NCBI RefSeq assembly: GCF_029983095.1
Contig: NZ_CP120467.1
Coordinates: 310,001 to 374,000 of the forward strand
Source: Enterococcus montenegrensis
Lineage (GTDB): Bacteria > Bacillota > Bacilli > Lactobacillales > Enterococcaceae
Reading direction: 5' to 3'
Length of the DNA: 64,000 nucleotides
Shown here: positions 35,927 to 45,053 of the stretch, piece after piece
Position numbering within the stretch: position 1 is the first letter of the stretch
How the letters are laid out: every line of letters starts with the position of its first letter
Position numbers and translations under genes: made by a program
Notes under the pieces: model-generated
What the model was told of the DNA's origin: nothing
The model's input: only the letters and a program-made list of their open reading frames with translations
Database searches by the model: none

Positions 35927-36922
35927 ATGTTAACACTAAAAAGGCTCTGGTTGATCCAAGATGTAAAAGACCATAATCAGTGGAGTGAATTTTTACAAGC
36001 CGGTGGGCTGCACCCTGCTGAAGATGCGACGTATACTGTAGGAATTTATGATGGTGAAGAATTAATAGCGACCGGATCTCTGTCAGACAATATCATTAAG
36101 TATTTATTAGTATGCAAAAGATATCAATCTGAAAACTTGTTGACACAAATTATTGTTCATTTAATTGAACGCTTGCATGAAGAGGATATTTTTCACTACT
36201 TTGTTTACACTGCACCGGATAAAGAAGTTATTTTTCGTTCTTTAGGATTCAAAAAAATCATGAATACTAAAGAAGTATTGTTTATGGAACAAGGAGAACC
36301 TAGTTTTGACGACTATTTAAATTATATTGCTCGTTTTGATCATCCAGGTGAAAACGGTAGTATCGTGATGAATGCTAATCCGTTTACCTTAGGCCATAAA
36401 TACTTGGTGGAACAAGCACGTAAAGTTTGTGATCATGTCTATGTTTTTGTTGTCTCAGAAGAAAAATCAGAATTTTCCAGTCCTGAACGCTTCGCTTTAG
36501 TTAAAAACGGCTTAAAAGAGTTTGAAGATGTGACGGTTTTACCGGCCAGAGATTATATGGTGTCATCTTTAACATTCCCAGCCTATTTCTTAAAAGATCG
36601 TGCCGAGTTAAATGTTGCTAGCGTTCAAGCCCGTTTAGATGCAACCCTTTTTAAAGAACGTATCGCACCTGTATTGCATATTAAAAAGCGCTTTGTTGGA
36701 GAGGAACCTTATTCAAAAGTAACCAATGTTTACAATGAAGCGATGAAAGAAGTATTTCGTCCGGATCTGTCACTGACTATCTTGCCTCGTTTGGCAATTG
36801 AAGGTGAAATCGTCAGCGCAACCAAAGTACGACAAGCACTCCAAGATCACAATGAGCCACTTGTCCAATCCTTCGTTCCGGACACTGTTTTAGCTTACTT
36901 GAAAGAGAAAAATAAAATTTGA
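35927..36922 (+). CDS. citC: Citrate lyase ligase CitC
   Basis: Acetylates the thiol of the citrate lyase prosthetic group using acetate and ATP, which activates the enzyme. The 331-residue protein has an N-terminal GNAT-like part (about 1-125) and a nucleotidyltransferase domain with [16 protein letters not shown] (about 149-164) and [10 protein letters not shown] near residue 295. The start ATG 35927 follows GGGTGAGAAAAG. It belongs to the oad-cit operon between the small membrane peptide gene and citD. Confidence 0.94.
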   Translation: MLTLKRLWLIQDVKDHNQWSEFLQAGGLHPAEDATYTVGIYDGEELIATGSLSDNIIKYLLVCKRYQSENLLTQIIVHLIERLHEEDIFHYFVYTAPDKEVIFRSLGFKKIMNTKEVLFMEQGEPSFDDYLNYIARFDHPGENGSIVMNANPFTLGHKYLVEQARKVCDHVYVFVVSEEKSEFSSPERFALVKNGLKEFEDVTVLPARDYMVSSLTFPAYFLKDRAELNVASVQARLDATLFKERIAPVLHIKKRFVGEEPYSKVTNVYNEAMKEVFRPDLSLTILPRLAIEGEIVSATKVRQALQDHNEPLVQSFVPDTVLAYLKEKNKI

Positions 36923-36932
36923 GGTGAAAATT

Positions 36933-37241
36933 GTGGAAATCAAAAAAAGTGCAGTAGCTGGTACTGTGGAGTCAAGTGACATTATGGTTACTGTCGCTCC
37001 AAACCAAGAAGAAAAAATTGCAATTGCGTTAGATAGTAGTGTTGAGAAACAATATGGACAAGAAATTCGTGATTTGATTGAAAACACATTAAAACGCTTG
37101 GATGTAACAGCTGCTAAGATAACAGCAGTCGACAAAGGTGCATTGGATTGTACCATTCAAGCGCGGACATTGACCGCGGTTTACCGTGCGAGTGAAGTCG
37201 CAGAATACGACTGGAAGGAGATCGACTCATGGAACGCTTAA
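36933..37241 (+). CDS. citD: Citrate lyase acyl carrier protein (gamma subunit) CitD
   Basis: Carries the phosphoribosyl-dephospho-CoA prosthetic group on which acetyl and citryl groups move. The 102-residue protein has the attachment motif GTVESSD with Ser14 in the position known from Klebsiella CitD. I chose GTG 36933, since GAGGTG lies about seven bases upstream and the family starts MEIKKSA; the GTG at 36924 is part of that binding site. Its end overlaps citE by 13 bases, which couples their translation. Confidence 0.93.
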   Translation: MEIKKSAVAGTVESSDIMVTVAPNQEEKIAIALDSSVEKQYGQEIRDLIENTLKRLDVTAAKITAVDKGALDCTIQARTLTAVYRASEVAEYDWKEIDSWNA

Positions 37242-38116
37242 GAAGAACGATGATGTTTGTACCTGGTGCTAATGCCGCAATGTTGAGAGATGCGCCTTTA
37301 TATGGTGCTGATTCAATTATGTTTGACTTAGAAGATGCTGTTTCTTTAAAAGAAAAAGACTCAGCTCGGACTTTGGTTCACTTTGCTTTAAAAACATTTG
37401 ATTACAGCGGTGTGGAAACCGTAGTCCGAATTAACAGTTTGGATACAGTAGGTGCACAAGATATTGCTGCAATGGTCTTAGCTGGCGTCAATGTTATCCG
37501 TTTGCCAAAAACTGAAACAGCACAAGATATTGTGGATGTGGATGTTGAAATTACAAAAGTAGAAGAAGCAAATGGAATTGTCGTTGGGACTACTAAAATG
37601 ATGGCAGCGATTGAATCAGCTGAAGGCGTCTTAAATGCCCGGGAAATTGCGAAAGCATCTACTCGCTTAATCGGGATTGCCCTTGGTGCAGAAGACTATG
37701 TAACCAACATGAAGACGCGCCGCTATCCAGATGGACAAGAATTGTTCTTTGCCCGTAGTTTCATTCTTCATTCTGCAAGAGCAGCCGGCATTGCCGCAAT
37801 CGATACAGTTTATTCAGATGTCGATAATGAAGCAGGTTTCTTAAAAGAAGTTGAAATGATTAAACAACTTGGTTTTGATGGAAAATCAGTGATTAATCCG
37901 CGCCAAATTCCACTTGTCAATAAAGTATATGCACCGACTGAAAAAGAAATTCAAAACGCAAAAGAAGTAATTTGGGGAATCAGAGAAGCCGAAGCCAAAG
38001 GATCTGGCGTTATTTCAGTTAACGGAAAAATGGTAGATAAACCTATCGTGGAACGGGCAGAACGTGTCATTGCTTTAGCAAAAGCTGCCAAGTTGATTTC
38101 CGAGGAGGATATTTAA
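37229..38116 (+). CDS. citE: Citrate lyase beta subunit CitE (citryl-ACP lyase)
   Basis: Splits citryl-ACP into oxaloacetate and acetyl-ACP. The 295 residues form the HpcH/HpaI aldolase TIM barrel, with MFVPGAN at the start, DLEDAV (metal/acid site) near residue 34, an arginine-bearing VVRINSLDT and IALGAEDY near 150. GGAAGGAGA precedes ATG 37229. It is followed by citF after one base. Confidence 0.95.
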   Translation: MERLRRTMMFVPGANAAMLRDAPLYGADSIMFDLEDAVSLKEKDSARTLVHFALKTFDYSGVETVVRINSLDTVGAQDIAAMVLAGVNVIRLPKTETAQDIVDVDVEITKVEEANGIVVGTTKMMAAIESAEGVLNAREIAKASTRLIGIALGAEDYVTNMKTRRYPDGQELFFARSFILHSARAAGIAAIDTVYSDVDNEAGFLKEVEMIKQLGFDGKSVINPRQIPLVNKVYAPTEKEIQNAKEVIWGIREAEAKGSGVISVNGKMVDKPIVERAERVIALAKAAKLISEEDI

Positions 38117-38117
38117 A

Positions 38118-39650
38118 ATGACAACAAATAAATTAGGTCGCGAAATTCCAACACAATTTGCTGAACAATATGGTGTTTTTGAAGGTGAATTAGCAAATAT
38201 CAAAGAATACCAAGAATCAAGTCGTAAGATTAAACCTGTTAAACCAAGAGACACGAAACTATTAGGGAGTATTCGTGAAGCGATTGAAAAAACGGGCTTA
38301 AAAGACGGCATGACAATTTCATTCCACCATCATTTCCGTGAAGGTGACTTTGTTATGAATATGGTTTTAGAAGAAATTGCTAAAATGGGGATTAAAAATT
38401 TATCCATTGCACCAAGTTCTATTGCCAATGTTCATGCACCATTAATTGATCATATTAAAAACGGCGTGGTCACCAATATTACGTCAAGTGGTTTGCGGGA
38501 CAAAGTCGGCGCAGCCATCTCAGAAGGAATTATGGAAAACCCGGTTGTGATTCGTTCCCACGGTGGGCGTGCCCGGGCGATTGCCACAGGAGATGTCCAC
38601 ATTGACGTTGCCTTTTTAGGCGCGCCAAGTTCAGATGAATACGGCAATGCCAATGGTACGGTTGGTAAAGCAACGTGTGGTTCTTTAGGCTATGCTATGA
38701 TTGATGCTAAATATGCTGATCAAGTCGTTATCATTACCGATACTTTAATGCCTTATCCAAATACACCAATCAGCATTCCTCAAACAGATGTTGATTATGT
38801 AGTAGAAGTAGACGCCATTGGCGATCCAAACGGAATTGCAAAAGGTGCAACCCGTTTTACTAAAAATCCAAAAGAATTATTAATTGCCGAATATGCAGCA
38901 AAAGTGATTACAAATTCACCTTATTACAAAGAAGGTTTTTCTTTCCAAACAGGTACAGGTGGCGCAGCTTTAGCGGTTTCACGTTTTATGCGCGAAGCAA
39001 TGATTAAAGATGGTATTAAAGCCAGCTTTGCTTTAGGTGGAATCACCAATGCGATGGTGGAACTATTAGAAGAAGGACTTGTGGAAAAAATTATCGATGT
39101 GCAAGATTTTGATCATCCTTCTGCTATTTCATTAGGCAAAAATGCAAATCACTATGAAATTGATGCTAATATGTATGCTTCACCATTAAGTAAAGGTGCT
39201 GTGATTAATCAACTTGATACAGCAATTTTATCTGCTTTAGAAATTGATACAAACTTTAATGTAAATGTTATTACAGGTTCTGATGGGGTTATCCGTGGCG
39301 CTTCAGGGGGACACTCAGATACTTCAATGGCTTGCAAAATGAGCTTGGTTATTGCACCGATTATTCGTGGTCGGATTGCAACAATTGTCGATCAAGTAAA
39401 TACGGTTGTTACGCCAGGTTCAAGTATTGATGTCGTGGTAACAGAAGTTGGGATTGCTATCAATCCAGCGCGCCAAGACTTGATTGAACACTTCAAAAAA
39501 CTAGATGTACCACAATTTACGATTGAAGAATTAAAAGAAAAAGCATATAGCATCGTAGGAGAACCGCAACCAATTCAATACGGCGATAAAGTCGTAGCTT
39601 TAATTGAATACCGCGATGGCTCAATCATCGATGTGGTCAAAAATGTCTAA
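38118..39650 (+). CDS. citF: Citrate lyase alpha subunit CitF (citrate CoA-transferase)
   Basis: Exchanges acetyl for citryl on the CitD carrier. The 510-residue protein is full length, with family segments [17 protein letters not shown] (near residue 60), [14 protein letters not shown] (about 143-156) and [15 protein letters not shown] (about 394-408). CGAGGAGG lies upstream of ATG 38118 at the end of citE. Its 3' end overlaps the start of citX by eight bases. Confidence 0.95.
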   Translation: MTTNKLGREIPTQFAEQYGVFEGELANIKEYQESSRKIKPVKPRDTKLLGSIREAIEKTGLKDGMTISFHHHFREGDFVMNMVLEEIAKMGIKNLSIAPSSIANVHAPLIDHIKNGVVTNITSSGLRDKVGAAISEGIMENPVVIRSHGGRARAIATGDVHIDVAFLGAPSSDEYGNANGTVGKATCGSLGYAMIDAKYADQVVIITDTLMPYPNTPISIPQTDVDYVVEVDAIGDPNGIAKGATRFTKNPKELLIAEYAAKVITNSPYYKEGFSFQTGTGGAALAVSRFMREAMIKDGIKASFALGGITNAMVELLEEGLVEKIIDVQDFDHPSAISLGKNANHYEIDANMYASPLSKGAVINQLDTAILSALEIDTNFNVNVITGSDGVIRGASGGHSDTSMACKMSLVIAPIIRGRIATIVDQVNTVVTPGSSIDVVVTEVGIAINPARQDLIEHFKKLDVPQFTIEELKEKAYSIVGEPQPIQYGDKVVALIEYRDGSIIDVVKNV

Positions 39651-40179
39651 TTATTTTCAAGGTGAAACTGTTGCGCTATCCGAAATGTTAGCTGCTCGTG
39701 AACAAAGAGTTGCATTACAACATGAACTTTTAAAAAAATGTGCTAACGCAAGCTTGCTTTCAGCAACAATGAATATTCCAGGGCCGGTTAAAAATACGCC
39801 GGCTTTGGAAAAAACATTTATCACTTTGGTCGAGACAGTTCGCAAAGAATTAAAAGATTTCTTTATCATTGAAACAAATTATTTTTCCCGTAAAACTGGT
39901 TTGGAGTTTTTACTTTTAGCAGAGATATCCCCGGAGCTGTTAAAACGAAAAATGATTGAAATCGAAGAAAAACACCCACAAGGCCGCTTGGTTGATTTAG
40001 ATGTTTTGTGGCTAAAAGATGGTAAAATGCAGTCAATTAGTCGGCAAGATTTAGGCTTTCCTGCTAGAAAATGCCTCATTTGCAATAAAGACGCCAAGGT
40101 TTGTGGTCGGGCTAGAACGCATACAATTGAAGAAATGCAAGCAAAAATTGCAAGTATAATAGAAGATAGAAAGGAGTAG
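39643..40179 (+). CDS. citX: Holo-citrate lyase synthase CitX
   Basis: Transfers the prosthetic group precursor made by CitG onto apo-CitD. From ATG 39643 it has 178 residues, with the family start region [13 protein letters not shown] (about 15-27) and the C-terminal Cys/His pattern [18 protein letters not shown] followed by HTIEEM. I chose ATG 39643 because it overlaps the citF stop and fits homolog length; the frame extends upstream to 39604 but inside citF. The ribosome binding site is weak, so coupling to citF is likely. Confidence 0.9.
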   Translation: MSNYFQGETVALSEMLAAREQRVALQHELLKKCANASLLSATMNIPGPVKNTPALEKTFITLVETVRKELKDFFIIETNYFSRKTGLEFLLLAEISPELLKRKMIEIEEKHPQGRLVDLDVLWLKDGKMQSISRQDLGFPARKCLICNKDAKVCGRARTHTIEEMQAKIASIIEDRKE

Positions 40180-40183
40180 GGAG

Positions 40184-41578
40184 ATGACCAAACAAATTCG
40201 CTTTATGGAAACAGTTTTGCGAGACGGCCAACAAAGTCAAATCGCAACGCGGATGTCCACTGAAGATATGTTACCAATCATCAAAACGATGGATGAAGCT
40301 GGCTTTCATTCATTGGAGATGTGGGGAGGCGCAACATTTGATTCTTGTCTACGGTTTTTAAATGAAGACCCGTGGGAAAGATTGCGCAAAATCCGCCAAG
40401 AAGTCAAAAATACGAAATTACAAATGCTATTACGTGGTCAAAATCTACTCGGCTACAAAAATTATGCAGATGACGTTGTACGTGAATTCGTCATGAAATC
40501 TGTTGAAAATGGAATCGATATCGTGCGGGTTTTTGACGCTTTAAATGATACCCGTAATTTACGAACTTCAATTGAAGCATGTAAAGAAGCTGGCGGTCAT
40601 TGTCAAACAGCGATTTCTTACACAACTAGCGATTTTCATACCGTCGATTATTTTGTTTCTTTAGCCAAAGAAATGGCAGAACTAGGTGCAGATTCAATCT
40701 GTATTAAAGATATGGCAGGAGTTTTAACTCCTGCGACTGGTTTTGAATTGGTGAGCCGCATTAAAGATAGTATTGCTTTACCATTGGAAGTTCATACCCA
40801 TGCAACCAGTGGAATCTCAGAAATGACCTACTTAAAGGTAGCAGAAGCTGGAGCGGATATTATCGATACTGCAATTTCATCATTTTCAGGTGGGACGAGC
40901 CAACCGGCGACAGAATCTGTTGCTATCGCTTTATCAGGTCTTGGTTTTGATACCGGTCTTAAAATGGATAAATTGGAAGAAATCGCAAATTATTTCAATC
41001 CAATTCGCGATCACTTCCGCAATGAAGGAATACTAAATCCTAAAGTAAAAGATACAGAGCCAAAAACTTTAATTTATCAAGTTCCCGGTGGTATGTTATC
41101 TAACTTATTAAGTCAATTGACTGAACAAGGCAATGCAGATAAGTATGATGAAGTTTTAGCTGAAGTGCCAAAAGTGCGGGCAGATTTAGGTTTCCCACCA
41201 CTTGTAACACCACTATCACAAATGGTCGGTACGCAAGCATTAATGAATATTTTGGCTGGTGAACGCTACAAAATGGTACCAAACGAAATCAAAGATTATG
41301 TTCGTGGCCTATACGGTAAACCACCAGTTGCTATTAAAGAAGATATCAAAGAAAAAATTATCGGGGATGAACCAGTTATCACAAAACGTCCTGCAGATTT
41401 ACTAGCACCACAATTACCAGGTTTTGAAGAAGAAATCAAAGAGTACGCAAAATCAATCGAAGACGTGTTAAGTTACGCTGTCTTCCCACAACAAGCAAAA
41501 GATTTCTTAGGACGCCGTGAAGATCCATTTTATGACGTACCACTTCAAACTGTAAACGTAAAGATTGACGTACAATAA
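40184..41578 (+). CDS. oadA: Oxaloacetate decarboxylase alpha subunit OadA (carboxyltransferase domain)
   Basis: Removes the carboxyl group of oxaloacetate and passes it to biotin on OadD. The 464 residues comprise the carboxyltransferase TIM barrel with FMETVLRDGQQS at the start, the carboxylated-lysine site IKDMAG (Lys175) and the metal-binding VHTHATSG, plus a helical C-terminal part. It ends without the biotinyl domain found in fused alpha subunits; OadD supplies it. GAAAGGAGTAGGG precedes ATG 40184. This is the last gene of the operon: no malic enzyme gene (citM of E. faecalis) follows. Confidence 0.95.
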   Translation: MTKQIRFMETVLRDGQQSQIATRMSTEDMLPIIKTMDEAGFHSLEMWGGATFDSCLRFLNEDPWERLRKIRQEVKNTKLQMLLRGQNLLGYKNYADDVVREFVMKSVENGIDIVRVFDALNDTRNLRTSIEACKEAGGHCQTAISYTTSDFHTVDYFVSLAKEMAELGADSICIKDMAGVLTPATGFELVSRIKDSIALPLEVHTHATSGISEMTYLKVAEAGADIIDTAISSFSGGTSQPATESVAIALSGLGFDTGLKMDKLEEIANYFNPIRDHFRNEGILNPKVKDTEPKTLIYQVPGGMLSNLLSQLTEQGNADKYDEVLAEVPKVRADLGFPPLVTPLSQMVGTQALMNILAGERYKMVPNEIKDYVRGLYGKPPVAIKEDIKEKIIGDEPVITKRPADLLAPQLPGFEEEIKEYAKSIEDVLSYAVFPQQAKDFLGRREDPFYDVPLQTVNVKIDVQ

Positions 41579-41627
41579 GAAAAAAAGTTAATGACTCTTT
41601 TAAAGTTCAATTTTTAATCGAAGTAGT

Positions 41628-41668
41628 AAAAGCTGTAAAAATCAGTAATGATTTTTACAGCTTTTTTT
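41628..41668 (+). terminator. Terminator of the oad-cit operon
   Basis: Perfect 17-bp stem (41628-41644 with 41649-41665) around GTAA, ending in a T-run. Confidence 0.93.
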
Positions 41669-41704
41669 GTGATGAGATTGGAGTCCAATCACCAAAAAAT
41701 GATT

Positions 41705-41746
41705 TTATCATCAAAATTTATGATTGAATGCAAATTTTGATGATAA
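41705..41746. promoter_or_regulatory. 14-bp perfect inverted repeat upstream of the mannoside locus
   Basis: TTATCATCAAAATT (41705-41718) and AATTTTGATGATAA (41733-41746) are exact reverse complements with a 14-base gap. It lies about 130 bases before the binding protein gene and has no T-run, so a protein site (for example for the AraC-type regulator downstream) is more likely than a terminator. Confidence 0.5.
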
Positions 41747-41788
41747 TTATTTTTTTAAATGATTGAGCTTTTTGAATACTTAAGTAAT

Positions 41789-41806
41789 ATTGTAAGTGCT
41801 TACAAT
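41789..41806. promoter_or_regulatory. Palindromic operator, cre-like, before the sugar transporter genes
   Basis: ATTGTAAG-TG-CTTACAAT has perfect 8-base arms. The central 14 bases match the cre consensus at 13 of 14 positions (T for C at the centre), so CcpA or another LacI-family protein could bind. It overlaps a possible -10 box TACAAT (41801-41806). Confidence 0.6.
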
Positions 41807-41874
41807 TGATTGCGGCCGGAATTAATTGTTTAGTGATGGATTAGTTAAATAATAGCTGAAGTGAGGTTAGGAAA

Positions 41875-43251
41875 TTGAAAAACTCAAAAATGAAAAAAAT
41901 CGCTTTGTTTACTTCTTTATTAGTAGTTCCGTTTTTAGTTGTTGGATGTGGAAATGATGCAAAGGAAAGTTCTGCCAGTAAAGATGGAAAAACAGAAATT
42001 AAAATTACTTGGCGCAATACCGGGGATCATGATAAGATGCAGAAATTTTTAGAAGAAGAATTTATTCCGAAATTTGAAAAAGATAATCCAGATATTAAAG
42101 TGACGCCATCTTCTATTACTGCAAGTGAGGGTGATTATTTTTCTAAAGTTGCTTTATCGATGCAATCAGAGAGTACTGCTCCAGATATTGTTGCAGAGGA
42201 TTCTTTCATGCTAAACTCGGATGCCAATGCCGGCTATTTGACAGCTTTAGATGACTACGTAGCAAAATGGGACGATTGGAGTAATTATACTGAGAATTTG
42301 AAAGCAGGATCTATTGCTCAAGATGGTAAATTATATGCTATTCCAGGAACATCAGACTCCAGAGGAATTTGGTTTAATAAAAATGTATTTAAAAAAGCGG
42401 GTTTACCTGAAGACTGGCAACCAAAAACATGGGAAGATATTGTAGCTGCAGCAGAAAAAGTGAAAGAGACGCAACCAAAAGTAATTCCTTTTGGTATGGG
42501 AGTAGCAAAAGCAAACGGTGAGTCTGTTTCTATGCAAACTTTTGAAATGTTGTTATATGGAACAAAAGACCAATTATTTGATTCAGAAACCCGAAAATGG
42601 GACGTGAATAGCCAAGGTATTTTGGACTCATTAAACTTTATTGATGAAATTTATAATCAGAAAAAATTAGGACCATCCTTATCAATTGCTATTAATAGTA
42701 ACTACGGTTCAGTAATGTTCCAAGAAAAATTTCCTAAAGATGAGGTAGCTATGCTTTTGGATGGATTCTGGAGTCAGGGAAATTGGACTGAATCAGGAGC
42801 AACTCCAGTTGAAAACATGACCGAGCGTTTTGGATTTGCTGCTATGCCAACCCAAAATGGCGATGCACCAGGAACTACTACAATGTCTGGTGGTTGGACA
42901 TGGGCAATTCCTGCAAAAGCTAAAAATAAAGAAGCATCATGGAAAGTTATACAAGCATTAGGTGGTAAAGAAGAACAAGCCAAGCGTGCAATTGCAGAAG
43001 GGAATTTAACAGTACGTGATGATTCCGCTGAATTACCAGAATACAAAGATCAACCGTTCATTGCTGAAGCTACTAGTTTCTTAAAGAATGCGCATTTCCG
43101 TCCAGCTGACGATAAGTATCCAAACGTATCTGTCGAAATTCAAAACATGGTGGAATCTGTGGCGACAGGTTCAAAAACGCCAGAACAAGCAGCAAAAGAC
43201 TATGCAACCAATGTGACACGGATTGTAGGAGAAGAGAATATTAAAAAATAA
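41875..43251 (+). CDS. Sugar ABC transporter substrate-binding lipoprotein (CUT1 type)
   Basis: Extracellular family 1 solute-binding protein that delivers an oligosaccharide to the two permeases downstream. The 458-residue protein has a signal peptide with lipobox VVGC (Cys25), then the two-lobed binding fold with an aromatic-rich stretch MSGGWTWAIP late in the protein. Start TTG 41875 follows GAGGTTAGG; ATG 41890 is an alternative that keeps the signal peptide. The GH38 enzyme in the same operon suggests a mannose-containing ligand, an inference only. Confidence 0.88.
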   Translation: MKNSKMKKIALFTSLLVVPFLVVGCGNDAKESSASKDGKTEIKITWRNTGDHDKMQKFLEEEFIPKFEKDNPDIKVTPSSITASEGDYFSKVALSMQSESTAPDIVAEDSFMLNSDANAGYLTALDDYVAKWDDWSNYTENLKAGSIAQDGKLYAIPGTSDSRGIWFNKNVFKKAGLPEDWQPKTWEDIVAAAEKVKETQPKVIPFGMGVAKANGESVSMQTFEMLLYGTKDQLFDSETRKWDVNSQGILDSLNFIDEIYNQKKLGPSLSIAINSNYGSVMFQEKFPKDEVAMLLDGFWSQGNWTESGATPVENMTERFGFAAMPTQNGDAPGTTTMSGGWTWAIPAKAKNKEASWKVIQALGGKEEQAKRAIAEGNLTVRDDSAELPEYKDQPFIAEATSFLKNAHFRPADDKYPNVSVEIQNMVESVATGSKTPEQAAKDYATNVTRIVGEENIKK

Positions 43252-43257
43252 TATATG

Positions 43258-43280
43258 GGCGGCTTTACAGCCGCCTTTTA
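43258..43280 (+). terminator. Intercistronic hairpin after the binding protein gene
   Basis: GGCGGC (43258-43263) pairs with GCCGCC (43270-43275) and is followed by TTTTA. A short T-run and its place between binding protein and permease suggest partial termination or 3'-end protection that keeps the binding protein in excess. Confidence 0.6.
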
Positions 43281-43298
43281 CTTAAGTAGGTGAAAAAT

Positions 43299-44213
43299 AT
43301 GGAAAACGGATTAATTGAACCATCAAAACATGAAAATAAAAGAAAACCACTATCTGATAACTTGAAGTCAATTTTCTTTTTATTACCAAGTTGGGTTTTG
43401 TTGTTAATCTTCTTTATTGGTCCGATGATTTTAACTTTTATTTTTTCTTTTACAAATCTAGCGTTAACAGGTGCTGAAGCAAGTCAATTGCAATTTATTG
43501 GTTTTGAAAACTTTACACGCATGTTTCAAGATCCAGAGTTTCGAACTAGTGTCTGGAATACAATCATTTTTGTATTTTTTTCAGCAGTATTAGGCCAATG
43601 CTTTTTAGGATTTCTGATTGCCTTTTTAATGCGAGAAAAAAATAAAACGTTTCGAAGAGTAATTGGTTTGATTATTATTGCTGCTTGGGTCACGCCAGAG
43701 GTTGTTGTCTCATTTTGTTGGGTGGCATTTCTTAGTGAAAGTGGCACAGCCAATTGGGTATTGGGATTATTAAATATCGAGCCAATAGCATGGTTGTTCA
43801 CTTTTCCGATGGCTAGTGTAATTATTGCAAATATTTGGCGAGGCACTGCTTTTTCAATGATGGTCTTTCAATCGGCGTTAGATGATATTCCAAAAGAAGT
43901 AGAAGAAGCAGCTATTATGGATGGTGCTTCACGCTGGAAAATTGTGACCAAAATTACAATTCCAATGGTAAAAGGTACAATTGCAACAAACTTGATGTTG
44001 GTAACCTTACAGACTTTAGGCGTATTTACCTTGATTTATACAATGACTGGTGGTGGCCCTGGGGTAAGCACGGCTACTTTGCCTGTATTTATGTATAAAC
44101 AAGCATTTGTGAGTTATCAATTAGGATATGGAACGGCTATTTCCTTAGTTCTCTTAGTAATTGGAGCAATAGCAAGTCTTATTTACATGAAAACTTTGAA
44201 AGTGAAAGTGTAG
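43299..44213 (+). CDS. Sugar ABC transporter permease, MalF-like
   Basis: First membrane subunit of the CUT1 sugar importer. From ATG 43299 the protein has 304 residues, with about six helices and the coupling region EEAAIMDGASRWKIVTKIT (about residues 206-224), the typical EAA loop. I chose ATG 43299 because AGGTGA lies six bases upstream; the GTG at 43290 overlaps that site. It is followed by the second permease. No ATPase gene is present in the locus, so a shared MsmK/MalK-type ATPase encoded elsewhere is expected. Confidence 0.9.
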   Translation: MENGLIEPSKHENKRKPLSDNLKSIFFLLPSWVLLLIFFIGPMILTFIFSFTNLALTGAEASQLQFIGFENFTRMFQDPEFRTSVWNTIIFVFFSAVLGQCFLGFLIAFLMREKNKTFRRVIGLIIIAAWVTPEVVVSFCWVAFLSESGTANWVLGLLNIEPIAWLFTFPMASVIIANIWRGTAFSMMVFQSALDDIPKEVEEAAIMDGASRWKIVTKITIPMVKGTIATNLMLVTLQTLGVFTLIYTMTGGGPGVSTATLPVFMYKQAFVSYQLGYGTAISLVLLVIGAIASLIYMKTLKVKV

Positions 44214-44222
44214 GTGAATGAA

Positions 44223-45053
44223 ATGGTTAAAAGAAGTTATCAAATTGAAACGGCAATCCATTATATCATTCTAACTTTATTAGGAATTTTATTTTTACTT
44301 CCGTTATTATGGATGCTTTTTGCATCTGTGGATACAGGTGCAATTCAGGCATTGAAGATGCCTAAAAGTTTTACCTTAGAAAATTTTATTTCAATTATTA
44401 CTGATGGCGGATTAGTTCGTTCTTTTGGCATTGGTCTATTGATTTCAGGCTGCCAAGCATTATTGGTAGTGGGGCTTTGTGTATTGGCTGCCTATCCACT
44501 TTCGCGTTATAAGCTTCGCTATAAAAAATCATTTATGATGACGATTTTATTTATGACGTCTTTGCCAATGACAGCGGTTATTGTACCGGTTTTTCAAATG
44601 TTCTTATACTTAAAATTTCAAGATTCACTAATAGCACTTACGTTCTTTCTAACGGCTTCATCACTGCCATATGGAATTTGGATGATGAAAAATTTTATGG
44701 ACTCAGTCCCGCTAGATCTGGAGGAATCGGCATGGATTGACGGTGCGTCTACTTGGCAAGGAATAAAAAAAGTTGTTGCACCACTGATGTTACCTGGAAT
44801 TTTTACAGTTGGGATATTTACTTTTTCTGGAAGTTGGGGGAACTTTTTTGTACCGTATATTCTAATCCAGTCTCCAGATAAAATGCCTGCGTCAGTTTCA
44901 ATTTTTCAATTTTTTGGTAACTTTGGCATGGTTAATTATGGCCGACTGGCGGCCTTTTCAGTTTTATATTCTTTACCAGTTGTAATTTTATATGCTATTT
45001 CACAGAACTTCATGTCTAAAGGATTTAGTATGGGAGGAGCAACAAAAGGATGA
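44223..45053 (+). CDS. Sugar ABC transporter permease, MalG-like
   Basis: Second membrane subunit of the CUT1 importer. The 276 residues (from ATG 44223) have about six helices and the EAA loop LEESAWIDGASTWQGIKKVV (about residues 165-184). AGGTGA precedes the start; the GTG at 44214 lies on that site. Its stop overlaps the start of the mannosidase gene, so transport and cleavage are coupled at the translation level. Confidence 0.9.
   Translation: MVKRSYQIETAIHYIILTLLGILFLLPLLWMLFASVDTGAIQALKMPKSFTLENFISIITDGGLVRSFGIGLLISGCQALLVVGLCVLAAYPLSRYKLRYKKSFMMTILFMTSLPMTAVIVPVFQMFLYLKFQDSLIALTFFLTASSLPYGIWMMKNFMDSVPLDLEESAWIDGASTWQGIKKVVAPLMLPGIFTVGIFTFSGSWGNFFVPYILIQSPDKMPASVSIFQFFGNFGMVNYGRLAAFSVLYSLPVVILYAISQNFMSKGFSMGGATKG

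Noticed and set aside
39604-39642. Longer start of citX inside citF
   Set aside because: No ribosome binding site and it would overlap citF by 47 bases; ATG 39643 fits the family length.
41789-41806. Transposon end or attachment site
   Set aside because: No partner copy, no transposase or integrase nearby, and the sequence fits an operator.
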